This document shows positions 23,463 through 36,064 of a stretch of 64,000 nt of DNA, one piece after another. Made by a program: the position numbers and the translations under genes. The DNA is taken from NCBI GenBank assembly GCA_007922195.1, contig ML681963.1, positions 55,724,005 to 55,788,004 of the forward strand, written 5' to 3'. The notes under the pieces were generated by a model. The model ran no database searches. It saw only the letters and a program-made list of their open reading frames with translations, and was not told where the DNA came from. The DNA comes from Podocnemis expansa (lineage: Eukaryota; Chordata; Testudines; Podocnemididae). Numbering within the stretch: position 1 is the first letter of the stretch; every line of letters starts with the position of its first letter.

Positions 23463-23611
23463 AGCAAAAACAATGAGTCTTGTGGCACCTTGAAGATTAC
23501 TGCACTTCTCTGGGCCTAAGCTTATGCCCAAAGAAATGTGTTAGTCTTTAAGATGCCACAGGACTGTTGTCATTGTTGCTATACATAGACTAACATGGCT
23601 ATCCCTCTGGA
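23463..23611 (-). mobile_element. Short palindromic SINE dimer with target duplication
   Basis: The flanks ACTTGAATTAT (23452-23462) and ACTCGAATTAT (23612-23622) match at 10 of 11. Inside, AGTCTTGTGGCACCTTGAAG is mirrored by GTTAGTCTTTAAGATGCCAC and AGGACT around a short centre (GGGCCTAAGCTTATGCCC). The inverse head CATAGACTAACATGGCTATC is at the right. Confidence 0.75.
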
Positions 23612-23924
23612 ACTCGAATTATGTCTATGCATCTTTCATTCTAAAATAAATATCTGAACTGGGTCTCTTTGTATTGTTTCATCATCCATTTTATTATGCG
23701 TTAGGAGCTTGCTCTCAAAGAGATTTGTATGATAGTATGCATGCTTAATTCCAGAACTTATCAGTGAAATGCTTATTGGACTTATGGGTAGAGTTCCTTG
23801 TGTAAAAATGAGTTGTGGCTATTTAATAGAAGCGCACAGCAACAACTTCTGAAATTGAATTATAAACTTTTAGTGGAGTGTGATGTATGTTTAGGAAGTT
23901 CCAAAGGGAAGGAAGGGCAGTCCT

Positions 23925-24115
23925 GTAGTTAAAACACAGGAGGGGGAATTGGGATACCTGAGTCCTATTGCATTTTCAGCCACTGAGTTGCTGTTACTTT
24001 GGACAAGTTGCTTGACACCTTCAAAATTCAGTGCCCCAAAGTGGGGGTAATACATCACCAACTGATGTTGTGAGGTGCTACAGTACTGCAAAATATTGAG
24101 AAATGCATAAGCTTG
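23925..24115 (+). repeat. CORE/MIR-like SINE, sense
   Basis: The order GGGATACCTGAGTCCTATTG, TCAGCCACTGAGTTGCTGT, TTGGACAAGTTGCTTGACAC, TGTTGTGAGGTGCTACAGT follows the sense MIR-type core. Diverged copy. Confidence 0.6.
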
Positions 24116-24119
24116 ATAA

Positions 24120-25795
24120 GGAGCAAATGTCATTTTCAGAAAACTGTTTTTGTAGTGAGGATGTAAATTACATGAGGGTAGAAAAAGGGGAAATGTAACT
24201 ATGGAGTGAGGGCCATTGATTTTGAGGGTAAAACTCAGGGAATTTTTTCTTCCTGGCTCTGCCATTGATTTTTTTATGCATGTGTAGGATGCTCTTTTTG
24301 GGGACTGACATTTTTCTGATACATAAAGTGGCATTGATTAAAACTGGTGGGGTAACTAGTGCGATTTATAGATCCCATGTTTTTTGTAATCTCTAAACAT
24401 TTTGATTTATATTCTTTAAAATGTGTTGGGTATTCTTTTGTTTTAGAGCATTTCATTATGAAACTCAGGTTTTATATTTGTCATACTTTGGATGCAAATT
24501 TGTTTTTCAGCAATCAGTGGAATTTATGGTTTTTAATTCTTTTCACTGTCCAGTGTTTCTCACACCCTTTTGGGAGTTTGAAGATAGTTTCCCTGCTCCT
24601 TCGCAAACAGTCTCCTTCACATTCCCTTGATTTTAGTGGTCTTTGTTTTTTCTTTGTTTGGGTCAGGTTGGCTTTAGGATCATGCTTTTTGACTGCTGCG
24701 GCAGCAGGAGAAAACCTGCTGTGTTTCTATTCTGTTGGCTGCTCTTATTTCTTATATAGCTATAAGTTAAAAAAAAAAAGCATTTAAAATTGAGAGGATA
24801 TTCTCAACTGATTTATGATAATTAGGACACTTTTTAAATAATGGTCCTTTAAAAAACTTAGAGCCATTTGTTTTTTAACGAGTGTTTAGGGTTTTCTGGG
24901 TTTTTTATTTTGTGTTTCCTAATATAAATTTGACTTTCAAGTATCGGTCTTTCCTCGTGGTGTTTACAGCTAACATTTTGGGTATATTACAGCCATGGAT
25001 ATGACTTTGTCACGGTAAAATTAATCAAAATTCACAGAAAAGTGATGGGGGAAAAGGACAAAATCAGGTTATGGTCATGGCGAGGCTGACAGCCAGACAA
25101 ATCATGGAGATTAGGTAAAATCACAGAATCTATGCATGATCTCTGTGATCAGATCATATCCTTAATTACAGTCAAGTGACTGGGTATGTGGCATTATAAT
25201 TTGCCCTTGCCAAGGAGGTGTCTGTACTTCTCAGTTTGTGTTTCAGCCAGAGCATGCCTTTCTCCCATTCAAGGCAGTTTTAAGATGTCATTTCAGATAA
25301 GTTGTTGGAGTTTCAGCATTCGTCTGTATGGGTTGCTATATTGCATCATGTACTAAAAATTTCTTACTTCCTAGCTAGAGATTTTTGCAGAGTATATTCT
25401 CTGGTTTTCCAGAAATTTTTGTGTGTTGCAGAACCTTTAAACGGTTTGTGAACGTGGCTACTTAGGTGCTGATTTAACATTGAGGAGCTGACTTTGTTAA
25501 TTCTACACAACTGGTAAAATACAATTAACCACCATTTCCTTTCTTCTTGGAAGGCAAGATGAAATCTATCGGTACAGCATGGACTGACGTTGTTCAATGG
25601 ACTGGACTTTAAATTAGCCTTAAATTGATTTTTATATTAAGGTACTATGCCAAATATCTAGGGGAATTGCTGAATCAGGGTTAAGAAATACTGTTGGTGA
25701 AAATAGGTGCTTTTAACAAATGCATCTTGTAAACTACCTTTGGGATAAAAAGCATTAGCTGTTATCATCAGTATTATGTACAGGTGCTTGCTGTT
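24120..25795. other. THRAP3: Intron 1 stretch, nothing recognised
   Basis: No exon was seen. The part near 24990-25150, with several TCACGG/CATGG blocks, may be an old DNA transposon but could not be delimited. Confidence 0.35.
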
Positions 25796-26035
25796 AGTTG
25801 TGGGACTGTGCTTGTGTGATTGGGTGGGGGCTGTTTGCACCATTGTTCCCTGATCACCTTTAATCACCAGCTTCTAGCAGCCTTGTGATTGGCCTGCCCC
25901 TGTGTGACTAACAAGGGGCAAGGGCTCACCTAGGCAGAGAAGGCCTTTAAAAGCCACTGCTTGAGCGACCAGAGGGAGCTTGTGAACAGGGGACTGCAAA
26001 CAGGGGAGTTTGCGAGGGAGTTTGGTGAGGCCAAG

Positions 26036-27094
26036 ATGGTGAAGAGGAGCCGTACTGCTGGAGCTAGCACCCCTGCTGTTTCCTTTGCCTCTGTTTGTAG
26101 CCAGACAGACTGTCTGTCCGTGGATATCTCCACCCAGACCCTGGGGTGGAATTACAGGGAGTGTGGCCTTCATTTTCCTGCCACTGATGATCATGCTAGG
26201 GAGATGAGCCTATGTGATAGGTGCCTTCTGGTGGCATCTCTTCGGAAACAGGTAGGAGAGTTACAGGAGGAAGTGACTCAGGGGTATCTATGCCCTGGAA
26301 AAGTTCCTTGACAGTGTCCACGATGAGACCTGCAAGGAGGAGGTCCCTATCCCAGTGCCAAGGGCTACTGCCACAGCTCTGGAAACAGATGGGATGTCTA
26401 TGGCAGAGGAAGGATACTGGCAGCTGGTCACCTCTGGCAGTAGACAGTGCTCCACGCCTGCTCACATCCCACCATCCATTGTGGTGAGGAACCGTTATGC
26501 GGTGCTGGACACACTGAAGGAGGTAGAGGAGATGCCATCCACCCCAAAGGCTGGGCAGATCACAGCCACCTCACCTAAGAGGAAACGTAGGGTTGTGGTG
26601 ATTGGGGACTCATTCCTGAGAAGAACAGAGGCACCCATCTGTCGCCCTGACAAGGCCTCTAGAGAGGTATGCTGCCTGCCAGGTGCCCGTATCCTGATGT
26701 AACGGAGGGATTGTCTAAAATCATCCACCCCTCAGACTACTACCCCATGCTTCTTATCCATGTGGGTACCAATGATACTGCGAGAGGTGATCCTCAGCAG
26801 ATCAAAGGTGACTGCAGGGCTCTGGGAGCGAGGGTGAAGGAGTTTGGAGCACAGGTCGTGTTCTCCTCGATCCTTCCAGTCAAGGCTAGAGGCCTGAGGA
26901 GAGACAGATGCATCCTAGAGGTGAATGCCTGGTTGTGAAGATGGTGTGGTCAGGAGGGATTTGGCTTCCTTGACCATGGAGTCCTGTTTCAGGACAGAGG
27001 ATTGATAGGCAGAGATGGCCTTCACCTGTCCAGGAAGGGGAAGAGCATATTTGGGCACAGACTGGCTGACCTAGTGAGGAGGGCTTTAAACTAG
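26036..27094 (+). pseudogene. CR1 ORF1, SGNH-esterase type, broken
   Basis: The frame starts MVKRSRTAG. It has a Cys-containing N-terminal part (RECGLHFP, LCDRCLLVASLRKQVGELQEEV) that may be a zinc-binding plus coiled-coil segment. An SGNH/GDSL hydrolase domain follows, with the nucleophile motif VVVIGDSFLRR, the block HVGTNDTARGD and the terminal DGLHLSRKGK that carries the Asp and His. The parts are in different frames: at least two frameshifts (between about 26290 and 26310, and near 26685) and one in-frame TGA at 26936. The TGA probably arose from CGA by CpG decay. The original stop is the TAG at 27092. CR1 ORF1 products bind RNA and membranes or lipid in studied members; here the function is lost. 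Confidence 0.85.
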
Positions 27095-27237
27095 GTTCAG
27101 CGGGGGAAGGAGACCAAAGCCCACAGGTAAGTAAGAATGTGGGTGATCTGGGGGAAGGGATGGAACTTGGGGGTGGGGGGGTGGGAATCAAATAAATGTC
27201 TTAAGTGCTCTACTGAAGCCCCAATACGTGAGGAGAG

Positions 27238-29727
27238 TTGGGGAGGAGAATCCAAGAAAAAATGCAAGGAGGTTTATGTAATAGAATTGGAAATCAACAT
27301 GACAAAGTAGGGCAATCGGCCGGGTATCTTAGGTGCCTATACACTAATGCGAGGAGCCTGGGAAATAAGCAAGAAGAATTGGTAATACTAGCGCAGACAA
27401 GGAACTATGATATTATAGGAATAACAGAGACGTGGTGGGATAGTCTGCACGACTGGAGCTCTGCCGTGGATGGGTATAAACTGTTCAGGAAAGACAGGCA
27501 GGGAAGAAGAGGGGGAGGAGTAGTGTTATATGTAAAAGAGCTCTATGACTGCTCAGAGCTCCATTGTGGAAGTGGAAGCGTGCCAATAGAAAGTCTGTGG
27601 GTTACATTGAGAGGGGAAAGCAACAAGGGGGATGTTGTGGTGGGTGTCTGCTGTAGACCACCAGACCAGAAGCAGGAGGTGGATGAGGTGTTCTATGGAC
27701 AGCTAGCGGCAGCTTCTAGATGACAGGCCCTGGTGCTGATGGGGGACTTCAGTTACCCTGATATCTGCTGGGAGGCCAATACAGCAGTGCATGGGCAATC
27801 CAGGAAATTTATAGAGAGTGTTGGGGACAACTTTCTAGTACAAATGCTAGAGGAACCAACTAGGGGCCTTGCACTGCTCGACCTGCTGCTCACAAACAGG
27901 GAAGAATTGATCAGGGACGTAGAGGTAAATGTCAAGCTAGGCAGTAGTGGCCATGACATGGTTGAGTTCAGGATCCTGATTAAAGGAAGGAAGGAAGGAA
28001 AGAAGCAAAACAAAAACCCTGGACTTCAAAAAAGCACATTTTGGCTCCCTCAGGGAACTGATGGGCAGGATCCCTTGGGAAGCTAATCTGAAGGGGAAAG
28101 GAGTCCAAGAGAGTTGGTTGTATTTTAAAGAAACCCTGCTAAGCGCACAGGAAGTTGCCATTCCAATTAGGAGAAAGAACAAACATGTGAGGCAGCCAGA
28201 ATGGCTTAGCAGGGAACTTTGCTCTGAGCTTAAACATAAAAAGGAAGCTTACAGGAAGTGGTAGCTTGGTCGGATGACCAAGGAGGCATATAAAGATATT
28301 GCTAGGGACTGCAGAGATAAAATCAGAAAGGCCAAAGGACAAATGGAGTTGCGGCTAGCGAGGGATGTAAAGGATAACAAGAAGGGGTTCTCCAAGTATG
28401 TTAATAACAAGAAGAGGATCAGGGATGGTGTAGGCCCCTTGCTGAATAGGGCAGGCATCCTTGTGACAGAGGGTGAGGAAAAAGCTGAAGTGCTCAATGC
28501 ATTTTTTGCTTCAGTTTTCACAGGCAGGGTCAGGTCCCAGCCCACTACCATGGGTGTGGCAGATGGGAGAGAAGAAGACAGGCCCTTGGTGACGGAAGGT
28601 CAGGTTAGGGACTGCTTAAAGAATCTGGATGTGCACAAGTCCATGGGGCCGGACGAACTGCGTCTAAGAGTGCTAAGGGAATTGGCCGATGAGATAGCAG
28701 CACCGCTGGCCATTATCTTTCAAAACTCGTGGAGAACGGGGGAGGTGCCAGAGGATTGGAAAAAAGCAAATGTAGTGCCTATTTTCAAGAAAGGGAAAAA
28801 GGAGGATCCGGGGAATTATAGACCAGTCAGCCTCACCTCAATCCCTGGAAAAATTCTGGAGCAGATTCTCAAAGAATCCATCCTCAAACACTTAGAGGAA
28901 AATAAAGTGATCAGGAACAGTCAGCATGGATTTACCAAGGGTAAATCATGCCTGACCAATCTCATCTCCTTCTATGATCAGATGACTGGTTTTCTGGATG
29001 CAGGAAGAACCGTTGATGTGATCTACCTTGATTCTATGATTCTGTAAGGACAAGTGTAAAATCCTACACGTGGGACAAAAAAACCCCATGCACCGCTACA
29101 GTCTGGGAAACATTCAGCTAGCAGCAGTATAGAAAAGGACGTGGGGGTCATGGTGGATGGGAAGCTAGATATGAGTCAGCAGTGTGCTCTTGCTGCCAAA
29201 AAGGCCAATGGCATACTGGGCTGCATCAAAAGAAGTATTACCAGCAGGTCAAGGGATGTGATCATTCCCCTCTATTCTGCAGTGGTAAGGCCACATCTAG
29301 AATACTGTGTTCAGTTTTGGGCTCCCCACTACAAAAAGGACAGGGACATGGTAGAGAAAGTTCAGAGGAGGGCAACCAAAATGATTAAAGGGCTGGAGCA
29401 CAAGCCCTATGAGGAAAGACTGAAAGCATTAGGCTTATTTAGTCTGCAGAAGAGAAGACTGAGGGGGATTTGATAGCAACCTTCAACTACTTGAAGGGAT
29501 GCTCTAAGGAAGATGGAGCTCGACTGTTCTCGGTAATAACAGAGGACAGAACGAGGAGCAATGGTCTCAAGTTGTGGTTAGGGAGGTCGAGGCTGGATAT
29601 TAGAAAAAACTTGTTTACTAGGAGAGTGGTGAAGCCTTGGAATGAGCTGCCTAGGGAGGTGGTGGAGTCTCCATCTTTGGAGGTGTTTAAGGCCCGGCTG
29701 GACAAAACCATGACTGGAGTGGTTTAG
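27238..29727 (+). pseudogene. CR1 ORF2, endonuclease and reverse transcriptase, broken
   Basis: The endonuclease part shows YTNARSLGNKQEEL, DIIGITETWW, GGGVVLYVK, GVCCRPP, LMGDFSYPDICW and SSGHDMVEF, the usual APE-type order. An in-frame TGA lies at 27721 and a TAG at 28262, with a frameshift near 28020-28080. The reverse transcriptase part shows PEDWKKANVVPIFKKGK, NYRPVSLTS and SQHGFTKGKSC, then reaches IYLD. There the usual FSKAFD continuation is replaced by a short ATTCTATGATTCTG stretch and the frame ends at 29047. Homology resumes with [11 protein letters not shown] and [20 protein letters not shown]. The catalytic FADD-type motif is therefore missing, an estimated 350-400 bases. One further frameshift occurs near 29466. 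Confidence 0.9.
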
Positions 29728-30055
29728 TGGGAGTGGTCCTGCCTCTGGCAGGGGGTTGGACTAGATGACCTATGAGGTCCCTTCCAACCCTATGATTCTA
29801 TGATTCTATCCAATAGGACAGTGTGATGGCTGCTGTAGCCTAGTGAAGCCATAGGTAGATAGAACTTCTAAACTGGAAATCGCTGAGGCCTTTAGAGTGA
29901 CGGTCTTTATGCTTCAGGGAAGGCACTAGGACAGGCTTTACGTATCATCCAGAATGGAACAGCCAGAAGCACCGTACTCCCAAATGCCGTTTTTTGTGAG
30001 AAGAGGTGTTTGATTAACTGGATTGCATTGAATAGAAACTTGCATGTTGCCAAGT

Positions 30056-30275
30056 GCCAAAGGGGTAGCCATGTTAGTCTAGTTCAGTAAAACAAGCAAG
30101 GAGTCCTGTGGCACTTAAAAACTAACATTTATTTATTGCATGAGTTTTCATGGGAGAAAATCCTACTTCATCAGACCCAAGCATCTGACGAACTGGGATT
30201 TTCTCCCACGAAAGCTCATGCAATAAATAAATTTGTTAGTCTTTAAGTGCCACAGGACTCCTTGCTTGTTTTTTT
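30056..30275 (+). mobile_element. Palindromic SINE dimer, head at the left
   Basis: The head CCAAAGGGGTAGCCATGTTA and GTCTAGTTCAGTAAAACAAG is followed by GGAGTCCTGTGGCACTTAAA, a TTTATTTATTGCATGAG arm and CATGGGAGAAAATCC. From about 30183 the same arm returns inverted (GGGATTTTCTCCCACG, GCTCATGCAATAAATAAAT, GTGCCACAGGACTCCTTGC). It ends in a T run. No clear target duplication. Confidence 0.75.
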
Positions 30276-30279
30276 GTAT

Positions 30280-33200
30280 AAAAAGTGTTTGTTTGTTGGG
30301 ATACAAGTGATCTTGGGTTAACAGACTTCTTGAGAATGAGACACTACACAAAAGTATTAGTTTATACTTTTGGGTGTTCTTCAGCTATCAGAATAGGAGC
30401 TCCCCCTCTGCCTGGGCATAAAAATGTGTGATGCCTTAATTTTTGCTATGCCATAATATTGATTCATGTTGTTAGTATCAGAGACAGCAAGTACTTAACC
30501 TTAGAAACAGAAGTTCAATTTCAGAATGCTTAGCAACATCTAGTACCCCAAATAATCTGGTACCAGGAAGTTACCAAATGAATGTGATTTTTATTACTGC
30601 ATCAAGCTGTTTGTTGCTGGAGGCTATGTTCTGCGTTTCATGTAACCTTGCAAGCATGTATTTTCTCATTGTGTCTGTAGATGTAAAAATCCAGTATGAC
30701 TGTAGTTTTTAAGGACTGCTATTACTTTCTGTGGGGACTTTTCCAAAACAGTACTTTCCACTGGTTGTACATAATACACTTGCTCAGCAAAGGTATATCT
30801 GTTGGAATACAAACAATTAATCTCCTTAAATAAGAAATTGCACTGGTTGAAATTTACTCCAAAGGAGGATTCTGCTAATCTCATAGTTCTATTTTTCAAA
30901 TGCAGTTTGTTGGAAAAAATCACTAATACTCTGTCTTTAGCAAACTCTTTATCACCAAATGTCACAGAAATGGGTGAAGTGAGGAATTATGCTAAAGGAG
31001 GAACAGACATTTAAGTGGCAGTGATACTGGAATTGTACAGTATGTTCTGCATTAAACAGTTGTTCTATACACTGTGTAGTGAAAAGTATCAAGTATTTGA
31101 CAGTGTCCAGCAAATCCACCGCATTCAGTTGTCCCTTTCTATCCTTGTAATTTCACTTGGGGTGTTGGGGGGTGGGGAGGCAGGGAGTGGTGCTTAGGCT
31201 GCTTAACAAATACATAGATTTGTTGCATCAAGAGACTGAACATACTTAATATCAATAAAATAGATTTATTGTGTCATTTCATGTTTCATTGGTTTAGAGT
31301 CTGCACTTGGGTGGGACACCAGTATTACTGTGTCTGTATTATACTGAGTATTTATTAATCCAGAGAAGAAACACAGTTTTGCTTTGTAGCTGTATAATCT
31401 GGAGGAGCAGCTGTTCTAGAGACCCAGAACACTGAGCAAGCAGTTCCTCAGAGCACAATGGAAATTCATAATATACAAGGATCCTTGGTGCTGCTATTCA
31501 AAATGCACCTTTTTCATAATAACCTTGCAAAAATGTACTTGTTTCCCTGCTTGCTGAAGGGGAAAGCATTTTTTTTGAGGTACTGCAGTAAGTAATAATA
31601 GGTATTTTTGAATTTTACCTTAGTAAGAGTGGGCAAGTGTATGATAATTATACCCCTTTTTGCTTTGTGGGGATGGAATTGATTCTGCAAGTTACTATCT
31701 TCATTAAGATTATAGGCTAAGTTTCTTCTGGAGGTACTCAGCAGTCAGCGTTTTGCAGGATTAGTTCCTTTGTGGCACAGCTGGTAAATTTTCAGAATAA
31801 TCATACAAAGTGTCTGCAAATAATTTTTCTATCATGCTGTGCACCAAATTTTTAAAGCCATTATACTTTTCTTAAAAGTAGGTTTGTTAGAACATTTGGA
31901 GATTCATATAAGAAGAATCAATCTTTTAAAGTAAATAGAAATCAGAGTCCATGGAGCTGTATTAGACAAAGCTAGTGTCTTATTGCAGTAGACAGTAATT
32001 AGAACTTTGTTTTCAAAGCAAATTTGGCATGAATTAAAATGATGGTGTTTTCCAGAAACAGTGCCTTTCAAGATGGCAGGGCAGGTGGAGTTATTTTAAA
32101 CACTGAGCACATTACTCTGATTTCTCTCATTAATCACCATTAAGTACTCAGCGTTTTGCTTTTATTCTAATCTCTAAAAAGGAATTGCCATCTTCTGCTC
32201 TCTATGGAAGTTTCCAGTGATAATAAAAAGCAAAATCTGCTTTAACATTGCTAGATGGACAGGTTATTTTGTGATAAAAACAAAATTCTCTACAGAGTAC
32301 TAACATTAAAAATGTAACTATTGTGGGGTGTCTGAAAGTTCAGCAGACACTTATATGGTTATCTTCTTAGAAAACTCTTGTAATAAAAAGTGTTGAGTAC
32401 ATAGAAATCATATTCTCTGTTAAGATTTCATATACCAGTAAGTCATTACCTGCAATGTCCATTTTCTTTTGAATTTTCTGAAAAAAGCCAACTGTTTTTA
32501 AATAACACCTCTCTAGTTTGTCATTTGAATTCTCTCGTTCCTAATGTTTCTTCCTCCATGCTTTCAAATAATGCCACATTTTTAGTAATATATGTTAAAA
32601 GTGTTCAGGCTTATGTTGATCCATGTAGTCTTTGGCTGTGTCTGCATGACAGGTGCTGCAGGGCTGCACTGTTGTGTGTATGTATCTTGTGTCTGTGAAA
32701 GGCATTTTTCCATTCATGGTAGTCAGCTCTCTGAGAGATGGTAGTAACATTGATGGAAGAATTACATTAAGCTAACTATAGCTCTCAGGGTATGTGGTTG
32801 TTTTGTTTTTGTTTTTGTTTTAAAGAAAGCTGGGTAATATAGCTAGGTCAATCTAATTTTTAAGTGTAGTAATTTTTAATGAAGTTAATGGACTGTGGGA
32901 ATACAAGATCATTAAATTATGCAAGTATCTGTTCAAGAGGTCCTTCGTGCTGGTAGAGTTCTTCTGACTTCAAGGGGATTTTGCTTGCACGGTTTGCATT
33001 GCAAGATCAAGCCTTAATTTAGGAAGAAAAAAACATACTAGCAAAGTAAAATAACACTGAAATTTCTTTTTCTGAAGTAACAAAGCCAGCTGATGCTTTC
33101 AGTATTGTAGAAGATTTAAATGGTTCTTTTATACTTCAGAAATGAGAAAAGTAACACTGACTTGTAGTTAACTATGTCTCTTGAATTTCAGGCAGCTTTT

Positions 33201-34090
33201 ACAGTTGCCTCAGCAGAGTTTGAGTGACTTTTGCTGGTAAATAGCTTGTATGCAGCTGTCACACACAACAGATATAATCCTTGTTTTATGAGGCTGGACT
33301 GCTCATTTAGAACAACAACTTTCATTGGCTCCGTGTCATTAAATTTGACAACTGTCTATGATGCTGAAGTAAAACCTTATCTTTTAGTTAATGTTTATGT
33401 AGATATTTAGGCTCATCAAAAACCCGTCCGATAAGGTCTTGCTCTTTCCGCTGAACTGGAGACAGTGATTTTAGTTCAGCTTTCATCCACAATCACCAGT
33501 ACAAATGTAGTTTGGTTTAAATAGCGAGACAAAAAGAACCCACGGCAGCCTCAGGTACTGCAGTACGATCTGTCAGAGTAAGGTCGTTTCGGAAGGATTC
33601 TGAGTGGGATCAATGACAGCCCATACAGTCATTTCTTGCTGACATGCTTATGTTCTGTGGGAATGGGCCAAAAGGATAAATCCTTCTACGGGATGCTTGC
33701 TTTGAATCCAAATGTTGCCTTTGGGATTCCTTTCTCAAGACCAATATGGAAAGTTTCCCAGGTCTTGATGAGGGAAGGGAGGAAAGCAGGCAGGTGTCAT
33801 ATTTCTTAATGTGTACAGTGTCTGTTGATTTGAGGATGCAGGAGAGAGTCCAGATTTTGGGTGAAACTCTGACGTTTGATTTTTGCTCTGAGTTTCTCAC
33901 AACTGGCCATATGGCAGACATGACAAGTGGAAGTGGCAAATGAGCCTTGGGCTTATGGTTTTTTCCTTTCAGGGAGCCTGAAAAAATATGCCACTTGGGC
34001 TCTAGCATAGAAGGGGAAGGAGTGCCTCATTCTCATTCCTTTGGCTATTCAGTTTTACAGTAGTCTGTTTCTTATTTGATGCCCGTCACT
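30280..34090. other. THRAP3: Intron 1 stretch, nothing recognised
   Basis: AT-rich intron with no recognisable exon. A degenerate block at 32625-32800 and a T-rich run near 32805 are unassigned. Confidence 0.35.
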
Positions 34091-34094
34091 GTGG

Positions 34095-34275
34095 CATTTG
34101 AGCTAATAATTTGCACTCCTGAAGTAGCACCTTACATCCCAGGATCTCAAAGGACTATGCATATGCAAAGTATATCTCTGATACCTGCCCCTCCTGCCAC
34201 CTCTGTAGGAGGTGCAGTGTGTAAGTCAGATGAAGAGTCAGTAACAGCACCAGAGATAGGGCTTAGGTGTCTTTG
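34095..34275 (-). repeat. MIR-like or related SINE fragment
   Basis: The stretch AGCACCTTACATCCCAGGATCTCAAAGGACT, read in shorter blocks, and the later AGTCAGTAACAGCACCAGAG resemble the antisense end of amniote MIR-like repeats (a diverged CATCCGAGGATCTCAAAG block). Family assignment is tentative. Confidence 0.4.
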
Positions 34276-34949
34276 ATCTTTTGATCACATCTGCTCTCTC
34301 TGCTGTTGGTTGGTGGTTGAATCCAAAGCCTGTTGCAGGTAGTGACCAAGCTGGCAAACTGAATGTGTTCAAAAAGAACTGATTGGCTTCATCTTCACTC
34401 ATGTCAGCAGTAAGAACCCTGACTCCTCTGTGGACAATACAGGTTGGGGACTAAGGTTTTGGCAACCGACAGTAAGTGAGCTTCAAATGATAAAGATGCA
34501 GTTCAGTGGCTGTGGGCAAGGGCTAGATGATTTGAAGCAATATAAGCATTCAGGTCTGTAATTTGGACTTCGGGAAGTTGCTGTTTTCAAGGAAAATAGA
34601 AAATTATCTTCCTTTACTCTGAAGTGTTGTTAATTTCCTTTTTAGAAAAGTGACTGCTACTGCTTAATTATTCAAAGTATATAACCAGCTGTTCCTGTGG
34701 TTTTCTGTTTAGCATGTTATTGGAGTTTAGACTTGCAGAGTGCAAATGTTAATGAAGAATGCATTTTATGTTCACTGAAATTGAAATAAAGGCTAGCTTA
34801 AGCAAATAAAATTTAACAGTTCCTACTGAAACAGTGTTTTTCTGTCAGTGCACTTATTACATTATAATTAAATGGTGAGCTGTTTGGGTGAGGAACCACC
34901 TTTCTCTAGGCAGCACATAGTGCATTTTGGATGCTACTACAGTATAAAC

Positions 34950-35272
34950 CAGGGGTGTCCAGCCTTTTTGGGTGAGGGGCCACCTTGCATTTCTTTTTTT
35001 CAGTTGGGGGGTGGTGGTGAGAAAATTTTTGATAGATAAGACATACAAATTGATCTTTATAAATAAACTTTAATAAAATAATTATTAGTGTGATATTTGA
35101 CATTGCTTTTGCTTGCACAAATTGTCAACGTCTGCCTGCACACTTGATGTAGCAATACGTAGTATTCCAGATAGCCCCAGCTCCCAGGCTCTTGAGGCAG
35201 CACTCGGTGAGCTGGATAAAAGCCCTTGGTTGGCCAGATTCTGGCCCCCTGGCCTCATGTTGAACAAGCCTG
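34950..35272. mobile_element. hAT-like transposon with 8-bp duplication
   Basis: It starts CAGGGGTGTCCAGCCTTTTT and ends GTTGAACAAGCCTG. The flanks GTATAAAC (34942-34949) and CTATAAAC (35273-35280) differ at one base. The paired blocks GAGGGGCCACCTTGC and GGCCCCCTGGCCTC lie near the ends. Non-coding. Confidence 0.8.
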
Positions 35273-35280
35273 CTATAAAC

Positions 35281-36060
35281 AGTCTACAACTTTTTTATTA
35301 TTTGCTAAACTGGTAATAACTAGGCAGATGAGAGCCAAGTCATGCGTTCCTAAAGAGACTACTAAGCTTCTTTTTCCTGATCTCTCGTCATGCTGAGCCC
35401 AATTAGTTCTGGTCATTTTGTGGCCATTTGAACATTAAGATGTACATGTATGCTGATTTCTTTCTTCCGTTCATTACTGAATGTTCCTAGCTTTATACTA
35501 GATGCTTTACAGACAGATATGAAGGCAAATGAAGTGACTCTCTTGTTAGAGACCAATATGCTGTGCTTCTGTTCATCGGGCTTGGTAAAGGACAGCGATC
35601 TGTAATATAGCAAATCTCTATCAGATTCCTGAGTTTGGTATCTAGTTAGTAGGCTGAGTGTTTTCAGCTACGATAGTGTCTCTAGAGTTTGCCTGGACTT
35701 GCAGAGATTTGTTTCTGCTTCAATCCTTTCACACGCATGAAAGTGATAATTAAAGGGTCCTTGAAAAACATTCCAGAAAGGAATTGGGGGAGAGGAGATC
35801 CTGATGGATAATGCAACAGACCAAAAAAAAAAAAAAGAGAGTTTCACTCAGATTCTCTGCTTGTCTGTTTTTAAGAAGTAAGCAGAAATATGACTTCACT
35901 TCTAGCTGTTAGCTGAGTCTGTTTTTCCGAACAGGTGCTGTCAATGGCATCCACTTCAGATCAGGCTGCAGATGAATCACTCAGATCTGCATTTCCTCTG
36001 GTAGTGAAAGTTACACACAGCACGACATGCTTTAACGTGTGTAGCCAAACATACAGCAGA
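35281..36060. other. THRAP3: Intron 1 stretch, nothing recognised
   Basis: No exon or named repeat; an A14 run lies at about 35824-35837. Confidence 0.4.
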
Positions 36061-36064
36061 GCAA

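Larger units (their letters stand above)
25800..29809 (+). mobile_element. CR1-type LINE, near full length, inactive
   Basis: The order is 5' UTR, ORF1 with an SGNH esterase (26036-27094), ORF2 with an endonuclease and reverse transcriptase (27238-29727), and a short 3' UTR that ends in the CR1 hallmark: GGTTGGACTAGATGACCT, AGGTCCCTTCCAACCC and tandem ATTCTATG repeats (to 29809). CR1 elements usually end in such octamers and lack a poly-A tail. The 5' limit is approximate. The copy has stops, frameshifts and a deletion of the catalytic part of the reverse transcriptase, so it cannot move by itself. It lies in the sense orientation of THRAP3 intron 1. Confidence 0.93.

Noticed and set aside
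25800..29809. CR1 as an active element
   Set aside because: Several stops and frameshifts and loss of the catalytic part of the reverse transcriptase exclude autonomous activity.
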